Of a stretch of 64,000 nucleotides of DNA, positions 56,069-64,000 are shown in pieces (positions within the stretch are counted from its first letter, which is position 1; each line of letters begins with the position of its first letter). The stretch is from NCBI GenBank assembly GCA_041228285.1, contig CP166133.1, forward strand, positions 2,389,380 to 2,453,379. Direction: 5' to 3'. Below the pieces are notes generated by a model. The model had not been told where the DNA came from, did no database searches, and saw nothing but the letters and a program-made list of their open reading frames with translations. This stretch comes from Neisseriaceae bacterium CLB008. Lineage in GTDB: Bacteria > Pseudomonadota > Gammaproteobacteria > Burkholderiales > Neisseriaceae. A program made the position numbers and the translations under genes.

Positions 56069-56677
56069 ATGAAAGCTTCGTTTATGTCTTCAACCCTTCA
56101 AAATCTCACGCCCATCCAACAGAAACAGGCACTGCGCCAAAATCTACGCTTAGCGCGTAAAAACCTCAGCCCCGAAGCGCGCCAACGCGCCGAAGCAGCG
56201 GTACGTCGTCAGCTCCTCCCCCTTTTAAAAAAGGGCCGCCGCATCGGTGTGTATCTGGCCGTCGGCAGCGAGCTAGATTTAAGCAGCTTCATCCAAAGCG
56301 CCCAAGCACGTGGCTGCGAACTCTACGCCCCCTATATTGAAGCCCACAGTCGCCGCCTTTGGTTTACGCCTCTGAACCCCCAGGCCAAAGCACAACGCTT
56401 ACGCCCCTACGGCATCGCCCAATACGAGGGCGACAAAGTCCGCCTCAGCGCCTTAGACGTGGTGCTGCTGCCGCTGGTCGGCATTGACGCCTTAGGCTAT
56501 CGCCTAGGCCAAGGCGGAGGCTATTACGACACTTCATTAGCCGCCTGCCCCGCGGCCAGACGCCCCAAGCTCATCGGCGTTGGCTTTGACGTACAGCGCT
56601 GCGAACAGGTACCAAGAGAACCTTGGGACGAACGCCTCGATGCCTACCTCAGCGAATCTGGCTGGCTACACTTCTAA
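56069..56677 (+). CDS. fau: 5-formyltetrahydrofolate cyclo-ligase
   Basis: Converts 5-formyl-THF to 5,10-methenyl-THF using ATP. The 202 residues carry QALRQNLRLARKNLS near the N-terminus, IGVYLAVGSELD, and the signature LGQGGGYYDTSLA (near 155) followed by GVGFDVQRCEQVPREPWD. Either the ATG at 56069 or that at 56084 may be used; neither has a strong ribosome site. In many proteobacteria 6S RNA lies beside this gene, but the 85-base upstream gap here is too short for it. Confidence 0.92.
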   Translation: MKASFMSSTLQNLTPIQQKQALRQNLRLARKNLSPEARQRAEAAVRRQLLPLLKKGRRIGVYLAVGSELDLSSFIQSAQARGCELYAPYIEAHSRRLWFTPLNPQAKAQRLRPYGIAQYEGDKVRLSALDVVLLPLVGIDALGYRLGQGGGYYDTSLAACPAARRPKLIGVGFDVQRCEQVPREPWDERLDAYLSESGWLHF

Positions 56678-56776
56678 GCCAAGCCAATACGCGTCATCAG
56701 CCCGAAAGCAGCATCATTCACCCCTCTTCATTCCATGATGAAGACCGCTCAATGAACGGATGGCAAGCGGCCAGAA

Positions 56777-56806
56777 TAAAAAAAGCAGAGCCGAGGCTCT
56801 GCTTTT
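56777..56806 (-). terminator. Terminator after accD (bidirectional hairpin)
   Basis: AAAAGCAGAGCC pairs with GGCTCTGCTTTT around a minimal loop. The minus strand continues with a long T-run, suited to ending the truA-trp-accD run; it could also serve fau. Confidence 0.83.
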
Positions 56807-56822
56807 GCATGCATGTGGTTAC

Positions 56823-57698
56823 TTATTTCTCGGCTTCAGCAGGCGTAGGCTGACGGCTCAATAAGGCAATCATCGACGCCAGCTTTTGCTTCATCTGACG
56901 ACGATCCACGATGCTGTCGATGGCGCCTTTTTCCAACAGGAATTCAGCGCGCTGAAAACCTTCTGGCAAGGTTTCACGTACGGTCTGCTCAATCACACGT
57001 GGACCAGCAAAACCGATCAAAGCGTTAGGCTCAGCCAACACCACGTCGCCCAAGAAGGCAAAACTGGCCGACACCCCACCCATGGTAGGGTCGGTTAGAA
57101 TCGAGATAAACGGCAATTTCTTATGGGTCAGTAGCTGTAAAGACGCACTGGTTTTGGTCATTTGCATCAAAGAGCTTAAGCCCTCTTGCATGCGCGCGCC
57201 GCCAGAAGCAGACACGCAGATAAAAGGCGCGTTCATTTCAACCGCAGCGCGCACGCCGCGAACAAACTTCTCACCCACGACAGAGCCCATAGAGCCACCG
57301 ATGAATTTAAATTCAAAGGCCGCCACCACGGCAGGCTTGCCATAAATTGTGCCCTTCATCACCACCATTGCATCTTCTTCAGACGTCAGCTTACGCGCCG
57401 AACTTAAGCGATCTGGATATTTTTTAGCATCTTTAAACTTCAAAATATCCACAGGCTTCACGTTTTGACCAATTTCTTCTTGGCCAGCTTCGTCTAAAAT
57501 TAAGGCAATGCGCGCACGCGCGCTTAAAGCATGATGGTGATCACACTTAGGGCACACCTGCAGGTTTTTCTCCAAATCAGTGGCGTATAAAACAGCGTCA
57601 CACGATGGACATTTCACCCACAAACCTTCTGGCACACCCTTATTGCTACTGCCACCCATCTTAATTTTTGGCGGTAAAATCTTGTCTAACCAACTCAA
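56823..57698 (-). CDS. accD: Acetyl-CoA carboxylase carboxyltransferase subunit beta
   Basis: Forms malonyl-CoA with AccA. The 291 residues contain an N-terminal four-cysteine zinc ribbon, CPSCDAVLY and CPKCDHHHA (about 29-51), then a crotonase-fold carboxyltransferase domain with [24 protein letters not shown] and [16 protein letters not shown]. It ends the truA-trpF-trpB-trpA-accD run; folC, which often follows, is absent. Confidence 0.96.
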   Translation of the reverse strand: MSWLDKILPPKIKMGGSSNKGVPEGLWVKCPSCDAVLYATDLEKNLQVCPKCDHHHALSARARIALILDEAGQEEIGQNVKPVDILKFKDAKKYPDRLSSARKLTSEEDAMVVMKGTIYGKPAVVAAFEFKFIGGSMGSVVGEKFVRGVRAAVEMNAPFICVSASGGARMQEGLSSLMQMTKTSASLQLLTHKKLPFISILTDPTMGGVSASFAFLGDVVLAEPNALIGFAGPRVIEQTVRETLPEGFQRAEFLLEKGAIDSIVDRRQMKQKLASMIALLSRQPTPAEAEK

Positions 57699-57720
57699 AA
57701 TAAACTCCTAAAAGGCCGTT

Positions 57721-58509
57721 TTAGCCCGTAATTGCGGTTTTAAATGTCTTCACCAGCGCCCCCACAGCCTCAGGCTCGTTGTTTGGGTTCGCTTCAATTT
57801 CTTCAATAAACCGACTGCCCACAATGATCGCATCGGCTACAGTGGCCAATTGCTGGGCGCTTTGGCGATCTTTAATGCCAAATCCAACCCCTATGGGCAA
57901 GTTTATGTCTTGACGTAAACACTCTATTTTACGCTGAACTTCGGCAATATCCAAGCTTGCCGATCCTGTCACGCCTTTTAGGGACACATAATACACAAAA
58001 CCGCTGGCTTTTTGGGCAATGACGGCCAAGCGCGACTGCGGCGTGGTCGGTGCCACCAAGAAAATACAGTCTAGTCCAGCTGCAGCCAAAGCTGCATGCA
58101 GCGTATCAATCACTTCTGCAGGGCAATCGACGGTCAAGACACCATCCACACCAGCCGCAGCCGCCGCAGTGGCAAATTCAGTAAAACCTAAGGCCATAAT
58201 CGGGTTTAAATACCCCATCAACACTACGGGCGTCTCCGCGTTGGTTTGGCGAAACTTTGCCACCAGCGCCATCACGTCCGTCAAGCTGACGTGATGTTGC
58301 AAAGCCCGTTCAGTGGCTCGCTGAATGGTCGGGCCATCGGCCATTGGGTCAGAAAAAGGCACCCCCAATTCAATGATGTCGGCGCCGTTATCGGCCATGC
58401 TGTGCATCATCGCCAAAGTCACGTCTAAATGTGGATCCCCTGCCGTAATGAACGGAATCATGGCTTTTTCACCCGCCAAGCGGGCAAACGTTGTTTTAAT
58501 ACGACTCAT
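57721..58509 (-). CDS. trpA: Tryptophan synthase alpha subunit
   Basis: Cleaves indole-3-glycerol phosphate to indole. The 262 residues carry MIPFITAGDPHLD, IELGVPFSDPMADGP with the two catalytic acids (Glu near 49, Asp near 60), and YYVSLKGVTGS. ATG 58509 is preferred to the TTG one codon earlier because GGGGAA is then correctly spaced. Ten bases after trpB. Confidence 0.96.
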   Translation of the reverse strand: MSRIKTTFARLAGEKAMIPFITAGDPHLDVTLAMMHSMADNGADIIELGVPFSDPMADGPTIQRATERALQHHVSLTDVMALVAKFRQTNAETPVVLMGYLNPIMALGFTEFATAAAAAGVDGVLTVDCPAEVIDTLHAALAAAGLDCIFLVAPTTPQSRLAVIAQKASGFVYYVSLKGVTGSASLDIAEVQRKIECLRQDINLPIGVGFGIKDRQSAQQLATVADAIIVGSRFIEEIEANPNNEPEAVGALVKTFKTAITG

Positions 58510-58519
58510 CAATATTCCC

Positions 58520-59719
58520 CTACAGTTCTAAACCAGAAGCAGTCGCTACGGTGTCAATGTCTTTGTCACCGCGCCCAGATAAATTCACCAAAATCACTTG
58601 ATCTGGCGTCATTTTCGGTGCTTCTTTAATGGCCCAAGCCAAAGCATGGCTGCTTTCTAATGCAGGGATGATGCCTTCGGTGCGGCACAAGGTGTGAAAA
58701 GCGGCTAAGGCTTCATCGTCATTAATGCCGTGGTATTCGGCGCGACCTAAATCATGCAAATGACTGTGCTCTGGCCCAACGCCTGGATAGTCCAAGCCAG
58801 CGGAAATCGAATGAGTGCCTAACACTTGGCCGTGCTCATCCTGCATTAAATAGCTCTTAAAGCCATGCAGTACGCCCGGCGTGCCGGCGTTAATCGGTGC
58901 AGAATGCGAGGCGGTATCAATACCTAGCCCACCTGCTTCTACCCCCACCATACGTACATTCGGCACGTCGATATAAGGATGAAATAGGCCAATTGCGTTG
59001 GATCCACCGCCCACACAGGCCACAATTACGTCGGGCTGACGGTTCAGCATGGCCTGCATTTGCGCTTTAGCCTCAGTACCGATCACGGTTTGGAAATCCC
59101 GCACCAACATGGGGTATGGGTGAGGGCCTGCTGCTGTGCCCAGAATATAGAACGTGTCGTCCACATTGGTCACCCAGTCGCGCATGGCTTCGTTAAGCGC
59201 ATCTTTCAGGGTTTTGGTGCCGCTTTCCACTGCGATGACTTTAGCGCCCAATAGCTTCATACGGTAGACGTTAGGAGCCTGACGCTTAACGTCTTCGGCA
59301 CCCATGTACACCACGCATTCCATATTAAAACGTGCGGCAACGGTGGCGGTGGCCACGCCGTGCTGGCCCGCACCAGTCTCGGCAATCACCCGCTTTTTAC
59401 CCATACGCTTAGCCAAAATGGCCTGACCGATGGTGTTGTTCACTTTGTGCGCACCCGTGTGGTTTAAGTCTTCGCGCTTTAAATAAATCTGCGCCCCGCC
59501 GAGCTGCTCGCTTAGGCGTTTGGCGTGATAAATCGGGCTAGGACGGCCAACATAATGGGCTAAATCTTGTTCGTACTCGGCCCAAAAGGCAGGGTCTTCT
59601 TTTGCTTTTAGGTATTCTTCTTTTAAAGCCTCTAAGGCCGGCATCAAGGTTTCGGCCACGTAAACGCCGCCATACTCACCAAACCATCCCGACGCATCGG
59701 GGAAATTATAATCCTGCAC
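58520..59719 (-). CDS. trpB: Tryptophan synthase beta subunit
   Basis: PLP enzyme that joins indole and serine to tryptophan. The 399 residues carry [18 protein letters not shown] at the start, the PLP lysine in [11 protein letters not shown] (near 89), [13 protein letters not shown], and the phosphate loop [10 protein letters not shown] (near 232). It overlaps trpF by 14 bases. Confidence 0.97.
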   Translation of the reverse strand: MQDYNFPDASGWFGEYGGVYVAETLMPALEALKEEYLKAKEDPAFWAEYEQDLAHYVGRPSPIYHAKRLSEQLGGAQIYLKREDLNHTGAHKVNNTIGQAILAKRMGKKRVIAETGAGQHGVATATVAARFNMECVVYMGAEDVKRQAPNVYRMKLLGAKVIAVESGTKTLKDALNEAMRDWVTNVDDTFYILGTAAGPHPYPMLVRDFQTVIGTEAKAQMQAMLNRQPDVIVACVGGGSNAIGLFHPYIDVPNVRMVGVEAGGLGIDTASHSAPINAGTPGVLHGFKSYLMQDEHGQVLGTHSISAGLDYPGVGPEHSHLHDLGRAEYHGINDDEALAAFHTLCRTEGIIPALESSHALAWAIKEAPKMTPDQVILVNLSGRGDKDIDTVATASGLEL

Positions 59720-60323
59720 GTTTCGCTCCTCTGATAAATTTCGCCATTTTCTCTGGGCACTTCACGCCCTTTTCTCGCTCGACGCCGCTGGACACATCAA
59801 CAGCCCTCGCCTGGGTCGCCAAAACAGCGCCCTCAATATTATGAACATTTAGGCCGCCCGACAAGACCCAAGGCACATTTAGTTTTTTTGGCAATAATGT
59901 CCAATCAAACGCTTGACCCGTTCCACCGAAGCTACCGTCAACGTGGGCATCAAATAATAGCGCCCGCGTATCCGGATAAGCTGCCATCGCCGCCTCTATC
60001 GTTGCCAGCCCATCAACCCGAATCGCTTTAATGTAGGCGCGTTGAAACTGCTGGCAGTAGGCCGGCGTTTCATCGCCGTGAAACTGCAACACGTCCAAGG
60101 GCACCGTCGCCAAAACGTCTTCAACAAACGCCTTATCGGCATTCACAAATAGCCCTACCGCCGTCACAAACGGGGGCAGCTGCGCCACAATCGCCTGCGC
60201 CTGAGCGGCGCTGACGTGGCGTGGGCTACCTGCATAGAACACAAAACCCAAGGCATCGGCGCCTAAATCACAGGCCAACAAAGCATCTTCTAAATTGGTG
60301 ATGCCACAAATCTTAACCCGCAT
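59706..60323 (-). CDS. trpF: Phosphoribosylanthranilate isomerase
   Basis: Third tryptophan-specific step, 205 residues in a TIM barrel. [15 protein letters not shown] holds the catalytic Cys at about residue 6, and [16 protein letters not shown] the catalytic Asp. [14 protein letters not shown] binds phosphate. ATG at 60323 is chosen; the frame extends to 60374 inside truA. It overlaps truA by 11 bases and trpB by 14. Confidence 0.96.
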   Translation of the reverse strand: MRVKICGITNLEDALLACDLGADALGFVFYAGSPRHVSAAQAQAIVAQLPPFVTAVGLFVNADKAFVEDVLATVPLDVLQFHGDETPAYCQQFQRAYIKAIRVDGLATIEAAMAAYPDTRALLFDAHVDGSFGGTGQAFDWTLLPKKLNVPWVLSGGLNVHNIEGAVLATQARAVDVSSGVEREKGVKCPEKMAKFIRGAKRAGL

Positions 60324-61137
60324 GGTTGCTTCCCCATAACCACGGCGCCCCGTTTGCACTCCAGGCCACGCCAAATTCGTCGGGATAGCGCACCTTGGTT
60401 AAATACAGCCCATCGGCCATAAAGGTAGGCGGCGCCTGCAAACGACTTTTTTGTTCAAAGATCAGCTTAAAATCCGCCACGCTCAGCCGTCCAGCACCGA
60501 CGTACACCAAAGCACCGACGATATTACGCACCATATGGTGTAAAAACGCACTGGCGCTCACGTCAAAACAAATAAGGCCTTGATGCTGATAAACCTGTAA
60601 GTGATTCAGCTGTTTCACCGGTGATTTAGCCTGACACTCAGACGCGCGAAAGCTGGAAAAATCGTGTTCACCCAATAGAATGCTGGCGGCTTCTTGCATT
60701 TTTGCCACGTCTAGGGCGTAGTGGGTCCAGCCCACCAAACCCGCCAACACGGCGGGACGCGCCGGAGCGCTCAATAAAACGTAGCGATAGCTGCGCTCAT
60801 AGGCATCAAATCGAGCATGAAAGGCATCGGCCACCACCTGAGCCTGCTGTACGCTGACGCCGCTGGGCAAATGGGCGTTCACGCCCCGTATCCATGCCGT
60901 CAACGGGCGCTCAACCGGTGCATCAAAGTGTACCACCTGCATTAAGGCATGCACACCTGTATCGGTACGCCCCGCCGCGATCACGCCCACGCTTTGGCCA
61001 CAGACTTGGCCTAAGGCATACTCAAGCGCGGCTTGAACCGTTGGAATGCCTTCTTTTTGTCGCTGCCAGCCGTTAAACAAACGCCCGTTGTACTCCACCC
61101 CCAGTGCCACTCTTGCCAACGCCCTACTCCTTAACAT
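60313..61137 (-). CDS. truA: tRNA pseudouridine synthase A
   Basis: Modifies uridines 38-40 of the anticodon arm. The 274 residues carry LGVEYNGRLFNGWQRQ, the catalytic Asp in AAGRTDTGVHALMQVVHF (near 58), and FLHHMVRNIVGALVYVG. ATG at 61137 has AAGGAG about seven bases ahead. It heads the trpF-trpB-trpA-accD run, an arrangement widespread in beta- and gammaproteobacteria. Confidence 0.96.
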   Translation of the reverse strand: MLRSRALARVALGVEYNGRLFNGWQRQKEGIPTVQAALEYALGQVCGQSVGVIAAGRTDTGVHALMQVVHFDAPVERPLTAWIRGVNAHLPSGVSVQQAQVVADAFHARFDAYERSYRYVLLSAPARPAVLAGLVGWTHYALDVAKMQEAASILLGEHDFSSFRASECQAKSPVKQLNHLQVYQHQGLICFDVSASAFLHHMVRNIVGALVYVGAGRLSVADFKLIFEQKSRLQAPPTFMADGLYLTKVRYPDEFGVAWSANGAPWLWGSNHAG

Positions 61138-61268
61138 GCCTCTGCTCCTTGCGGCTGATGCTGGCGAAACCCTCCGCCCTCAGCCCCACTGACCAGATTA
61201 AACTTGAACTTTTTACCCAAAGAAGGTACAAACTAATCTTATTGTACTTTATGAAGCCCGTCCGACCC

Positions 61269-61808
61269 ATGAAAATATTTGCCGACTTTCTGGCCCTCAT
61301 CCTTTTTTTCTTGACCTATTGGTATACCAAAGACGTTCGCCTAGCCACCGCAGTGGCCGTGGTCATTGGCGTCATCCAGGCGGGATACAGCTGGTTTAAG
61401 CATAAAAAATTGGAAACCATGCAGTGGATCAGCCTCGGTTTGATTGTGGTATTTGGCGGCGCCACCATTATTTTGAACAACCCGGTTTTTATTATGTGGA
61501 AGCCCAGCCTGCTGTTTTGGGCCATGGGCCTGTCGATTTTGATCAGCCATATGGTGGGTAAAAACGGCATTAAGCTCCTACTGGGCAAAGAGCTGTCTTT
61601 GCCCGACTTCGTGTGGAAAAACCTAGCCTATATTTGGACGGTATTCTTTTTGGTGATGGGCCTGATCAACATTGCCGTGGCCTATCAATTTAGCTTTGAC
61701 CAATGGGTGACTTATAAAACATTTGGCTCTATGGGTTTAATGTTTGCGTTTTTTGTTGCACAATCTTTCTATCTGGCCAAATATTTACCAAAAACGTCTG
61801 AAAAATAA
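61269..61808 (+). CDS. yciB: Inner-membrane septation protein YciB (IspZ/IspA family)
   Basis: A 179-residue protein with about five membrane segments, the exact E. coli YciB length. It starts MKIFADFLALILFFLTYWYT, with MVGKNGIKLLLGKELSLPDFVWK as the family's conserved loop (quoted by part), and ends near FFVAQSFYLAKYLPK. The family is linked to septation and envelope synthesis, with no enzymatic role known. ATG 61269 fits the family start; an ATG at 61251 is possible. Confidence 0.92.
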   Translation: MKIFADFLALILFFLTYWYTKDVRLATAVAVVIGVIQAGYSWFKHKKLETMQWISLGLIVVFGGATIILNNPVFIMWKPSLLFWAMGLSILISHMVGKNGIKLLLGKELSLPDFVWKNLAYIWTVFFLVMGLINIAVAYQFSFDQWVTYKTFGSMGLMFAFFVAQSFYLAKYLPKTSEK

Positions 61809-61837
61809 CCATTTGATTGAATAATTTAAAAGAAACC

Positions 61838-62113
61838 ATGCATAATACAGCGGTATTAATTGAACAAATCTTGAAAAAAGCACTCTCACCATTATATTTA
61901 GAAATCGTTGATGAGAGCCATTTACATATAGGCCACGCTGGCAACCACGGCGGCGGACATTATGCGGTGATTGTGGTCAGCGATGCCTTTAAAACAGCCA
62001 ATCGTATCCAGAGACAGCGCATTGTCAATGAACCTTTGAGCGACCTTTTTAAAACCAACCAAATTCATGCATTGAGCATCAAAGCGCTCACTTCTGATGA
62101 ATACTTTAGCTAA
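61838..62113 (+). CDS. BolA-family protein
   Basis: A 91-residue BolA/IbaG-like protein. LYLEIVDESHLHIGHAGNHGGGHYAVIVVSD holds the conserved HxGH-type region (quoted in part: ESHLHIGHAGN), and RQRIVNEPLSDLFKTNQIHALSIKA ends with the invariant His. Such proteins bind monothiol glutaredoxin and a [2Fe-2S] cluster. The start at 61838 gives MHNTAVLIEQ; an upstream TTG is unlikely. It lies between yciB and the first PpiC-like gene, as in Neisseria. Confidence 0.9.
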   Translation: MHNTAVLIEQILKKALSPLYLEIVDESHLHIGHAGNHGGGHYAVIVVSDAFKTANRIQRQRIVNEPLSDLFKTNQIHALSIKALTSDEYFS

Positions 62114-62127
62114 ACCAAAGGACCATT

Positions 62128-62994
62128 ATGAAAAAAACATTAATCAGCCTGACCCTAGCCGGTGCCTTATTTTCAGGCTCAGTATTGGCCGCCCCATTCG
62201 TGACCGTAAACGGTCAAGCCATCGATCAAAAAGTATTGGATGAGCAGGTTAAAGCCGTTAGCGCCCAAACCCAAGGTAACGTTAAAGATTCACCTGAACT
62301 ACGTGAAAACTTAAAAATGCAGATCGTGGCCAACACGCTCATCATTCAAGAAGCCAAAAAATTAGGCTTAGATAAAACCCCAGAATACAAGCAAGTCTAC
62401 GACAGCGTGATCGCTGACGCGAAAAAACAAGGCCTAGACAAAAAGCCTGAATACAAGCAAGACATCGAAAACATCAAAGAAGAGCTTTTGGTTCGCTCTT
62501 ATATGGCCGACGTGTTGAAAAAGAACCCAGTGACCGATGCTGAAGTTAAAACCGTGTACGACACCATCGTGAAAAACCTAAGCGGCACTCAAGAAGTGAA
62601 GCTAAGCCAAATCATCACTGCGTCTGATGCCGATGCGAAAAAAGCCTTAACCCAATTAAACCAAGGCAAAAAATTTGCTGACGTGGCCAAAACCGCTTCA
62701 ATTGACCCTGCGGCCAAAACCACTGGTGGCTTGATTGACACCTACACCAACTTAAAAGAGTTCCAACAATTCGCGCCTGAAATCTACACCGCGGTGAACC
62801 CTTTAAGCAAAAATGCCTACACCAAAAACCCTGTTAAATTAGGCGACAACTATGTGTTGTTCCAATTAAACGACAAACGCAAAACCGCCATTCCTAAGCT
62901 AGAGGAAGTAAAAGGCCCATTGACTGGTAATTTGCAAAAAGAAAAAATTGATGCTTCGGTACAAACCCTGTTTGAAAAAGCCAACATTAAATAA
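62128..62994 (+). CDS. Periplasmic SurA/PpiC-like peptidyl-prolyl isomerase-family protein, copy 1
   Basis: A 288-residue exported protein: signal peptide cut near residue 22 (SVLAA), a helical SurA-N-like part (about 25-150), and a parvulin-type domain (about 155-265) with KFADVAKTASIDPAAKTTGGLID. The usual active-site HILV near the start of the domain reads SQIIT, so the histidine is missing and catalysis is doubtful; it may act as chaperone only. High lysine content and strong codon bias suggest high expression. AAGGACC precedes the ATG. Confidence 0.87.
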   Translation: MKKTLISLTLAGALFSGSVLAAPFVTVNGQAIDQKVLDEQVKAVSAQTQGNVKDSPELRENLKMQIVANTLIIQEAKKLGLDKTPEYKQVYDSVIADAKKQGLDKKPEYKQDIENIKEELLVRSYMADVLKKNPVTDAEVKTVYDTIVKNLSGTQEVKLSQIITASDADAKKALTQLNQGKKFADVAKTASIDPAAKTTGGLIDTYTNLKEFQQFAPEIYTAVNPLSKNAYTKNPVKLGDNYVLFQLNDKRKTAIPKLEEVKGPLTGNLQKEKIDASVQTLFEKANIK

Positions 62995-63115
62995 GCCTGA
63001 CCATAACTGCCCTAACCGGGCTTGGCATTAATTAATCCAACAGCACATTCCTTTCAGCGTTTTTAACGACCAGAAAGCATGTGCTGTTTTGTGTGTCACC
63101 ATTGAAGGACGACCC

Positions 63116-63862
63116 ATGTTCCAAAAATTAATCGGCATCAGCGCCTTAGGCCTGATGATGGCGCAAGCGTACGCCGCCCCTACCGTTTCTGAAGCGCGCG
63201 TTGATGCGGCACTGGCCCAGTATTTGGCCATGGCCAAATTAAGCCAGGCTGATGAGCCTATTCCTCCAGCCCAAATCGCCGAATTCAAAAAACAGCTGCG
63301 CAACAATCTAAGCACGTCCGACGTACTGAAAGCGGAAGCCCTCAAGCAAGGTTTAGACCAAAAGCCTGCGGTTAAAATGCGTTACGAAAACGGCCTTGCC
63401 AACTTCTACGCCAATGCCTGGGTACGCGATGCAGCGGAGAAGATTACCATCAGCGAAGCCGAGCTGCGCCAAGCCTATCAACAGCAGTTTATCGAACGCA
63501 AGGTAGGCATTTTATCCTACCCTAGCGAAGCCGAAGCCAAGCAAGCCCTAACTTTATTGCGTAAGGGCCAATCGTTTGAAGCCTTAGCCAAAGCACAAAA
63601 ACAGCCAGAGCCGAACGGCATGTGGCTGTCACAAAGCCACATGGCGCAGCTGCCCGAAACCATGAGCAACGTGATCAACAACCTACGCGCAGGCCAAGTC
63701 ACCCATCAACCGCTGGCCGTTGAAGGCGAGTTTGTGCTGTTCAAAATCCATCGCGAACGCAGCATTGAAGGCAGCAAGCCGTATAAATTCATGAAGCCTG
63801 AACTGACTACCCAGCTACGCCAAGAAAAATTATTGAACGCCGTTGAAAAGGTTGCCCAATGA
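63116..63862 (+). CDS. Periplasmic SurA/PpiC-like protein, copy 2
   Basis: A 248-residue paralogue of the preceding gene. Signal peptide cut near 21 (AYAAP), helical N-terminal region, then a shortened parvulin-like part (about 140-225) with KVGILSYPSEAEAKQALTLLRKGQSFEALAK. The catalytic His and the GG strand of parvulins are not recognisable. ATG 63116 is preferred because GAAGGACGACCC lies directly ahead; the frame begins at 63089. It overlaps the third copy in ATGA, so those two are translationally coupled. Confidence 0.83.
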   Translation: MFQKLIGISALGLMMAQAYAAPTVSEARVDAALAQYLAMAKLSQADEPIPPAQIAEFKKQLRNNLSTSDVLKAEALKQGLDQKPAVKMRYENGLANFYANAWVRDAAEKITISEAELRQAYQQQFIERKVGILSYPSEAEAKQALTLLRKGQSFEALAKAQKQPEPNGMWLSQSHMAQLPETMSNVINNLRAGQVTHQPLAVEGEFVLFKIHRERSIEGSKPYKFMKPELTTQLRQEKLLNAVEKVAQ

Positions 63863-64000
63863 AGAAAACACTCATCACCCTCGCCCTCGGCGTCGCCCTT
63901 GCTGGCTCGGCCGTGACCTGGGCAACGCAAAGCAACACCACTGCCGCCCCGAACATCAGCGATGAGCGCGTGAGTCTGGCCTTAGACGAACAGCTACAGT
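63859..64000 (+). CDS. Third SurA/PpiC-like exported protein, N-terminal part (3' end outside window)
   Basis: ATG at 63859 overlaps the stop of copy 2. The visible 47 codons encode a signal peptide (MKKTLITLALGVALAGSA, cleavage near 22) and the beginning of a mature part with ISDERVSLALDEQLQ, which parallels VSEARVDAALAQYL in copy 2. It is therefore probably a further paralogue, though the body of the protein is not visible. Confidence 0.65.
   Translation, partial: MKKTLITLALGVALAGSAVTWATQSNTTAAPNISDERVSLALDEQLQ

Noticed and set aside
56678-56822. Possible 6S RNA near fau
   Set aside because: Gaps on either side of fau are shorter than about 180 bases and show only a terminator hairpin, not the long bulged 6S duplex.

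Overview
The window looks like chromosomal DNA from a betaproteobacterium of the order Neisseriales. The supports are gene content and order: an RmpM-type OmpA protein, MetX/MetW, the uppS-cdsA-dxr-rseP-bamA-skp-lpxD-fabZ-lpxA-lpxB-rnhB run, a truA-trpF-trpB-trpA-accD run, and yciB-bolA next to PpiC-like periplasmic proteins. PHA synthase beside acetyl-CoA acetyltransferase points to a PHB-storing member, so probably not a classical Neisseria. I cannot name the genus. No rRNA, tRNA, CRISPR array, prophage, insertion sequence or origin was recognised, and coding density is high throughout.

Layout. 1-3.6 kb (+): end of phaC, phaA, hemB. 3.6-6.5 kb (-): EmrAB-type efflux pair. 6.6-8.9 kb (-): comEC interrupted by one in-frame TAG. 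9.0-9.7 kb (-): rmpM-like gene, then a 530-base gap and cysB (+). 11.2-14 kb: truC, a hydrolase-like gene and xthA (-), then pyrE (+). 14-20.2 kb (-): a LysR regulator, a small-membrane-protein/SSS-symporter/FAD-dehydrogenase operon, ackA and a nitroreductase. A divergent LysR gene starts at 20.4 kb. 21.4-27.5 kb (-): MORN-repeat protein, aldehyde dehydrogenase, htpG, metX-metW. 27.6-31.1 kb: a small membrane protein, three LPS-type glycosyltransferases and SirB. 31.2-37 kb (-): yceD-rpmF-plsX-fabH-fabD-fabG followed by two tandem GNAT genes. 37.1-41.3 kb: maf and a methyltransferase (+), amiC and tsaE (-), murI (+). 41.3-55.6 kb (-): a long run from rpsB through tsf, pyrH, frr, isoprenoid and phospholipid genes, the BAM/lipid A block and rnhB. 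55.8-61.1 kb: small membrane protein, fau (+), accD and trp genes with truA (-). 61.3-64 kb (+): yciB, bolA and three tandem SurA/PpiC-like genes, the last cut by the window edge.

How the genes work together. Much of the window builds the cell envelope: fatty acids (fab genes, accD), phospholipid (plsX, cdsA), undecaprenyl carrier (dxr, uppS), lipid A (lpxABD, fabZ), LPS core sugars (GT9/GT2), peptidoglycan (murI, amiC), and outer-membrane assembly (bamA, skp, PpiC-like proteins, rseP). A second theme is acetyl-CoA and small organic acids: phaA/phaC, ackA, and a probable uptake and oxidation operon for a 2-hydroxy acid.

I found no convincing new multi-gene system. The observations most worth checking are the nonsense codon in comEC (together with no exact Neisseria uptake sequence noticed by eye), the tandem PpiC-like genes lacking the parvulin histidine, a hydrolase-fold protein without its nucleophile, a near-consensus heat-shock promoter before htpG, and a 59-residue membrane protein ahead of the glycosyltransferases.
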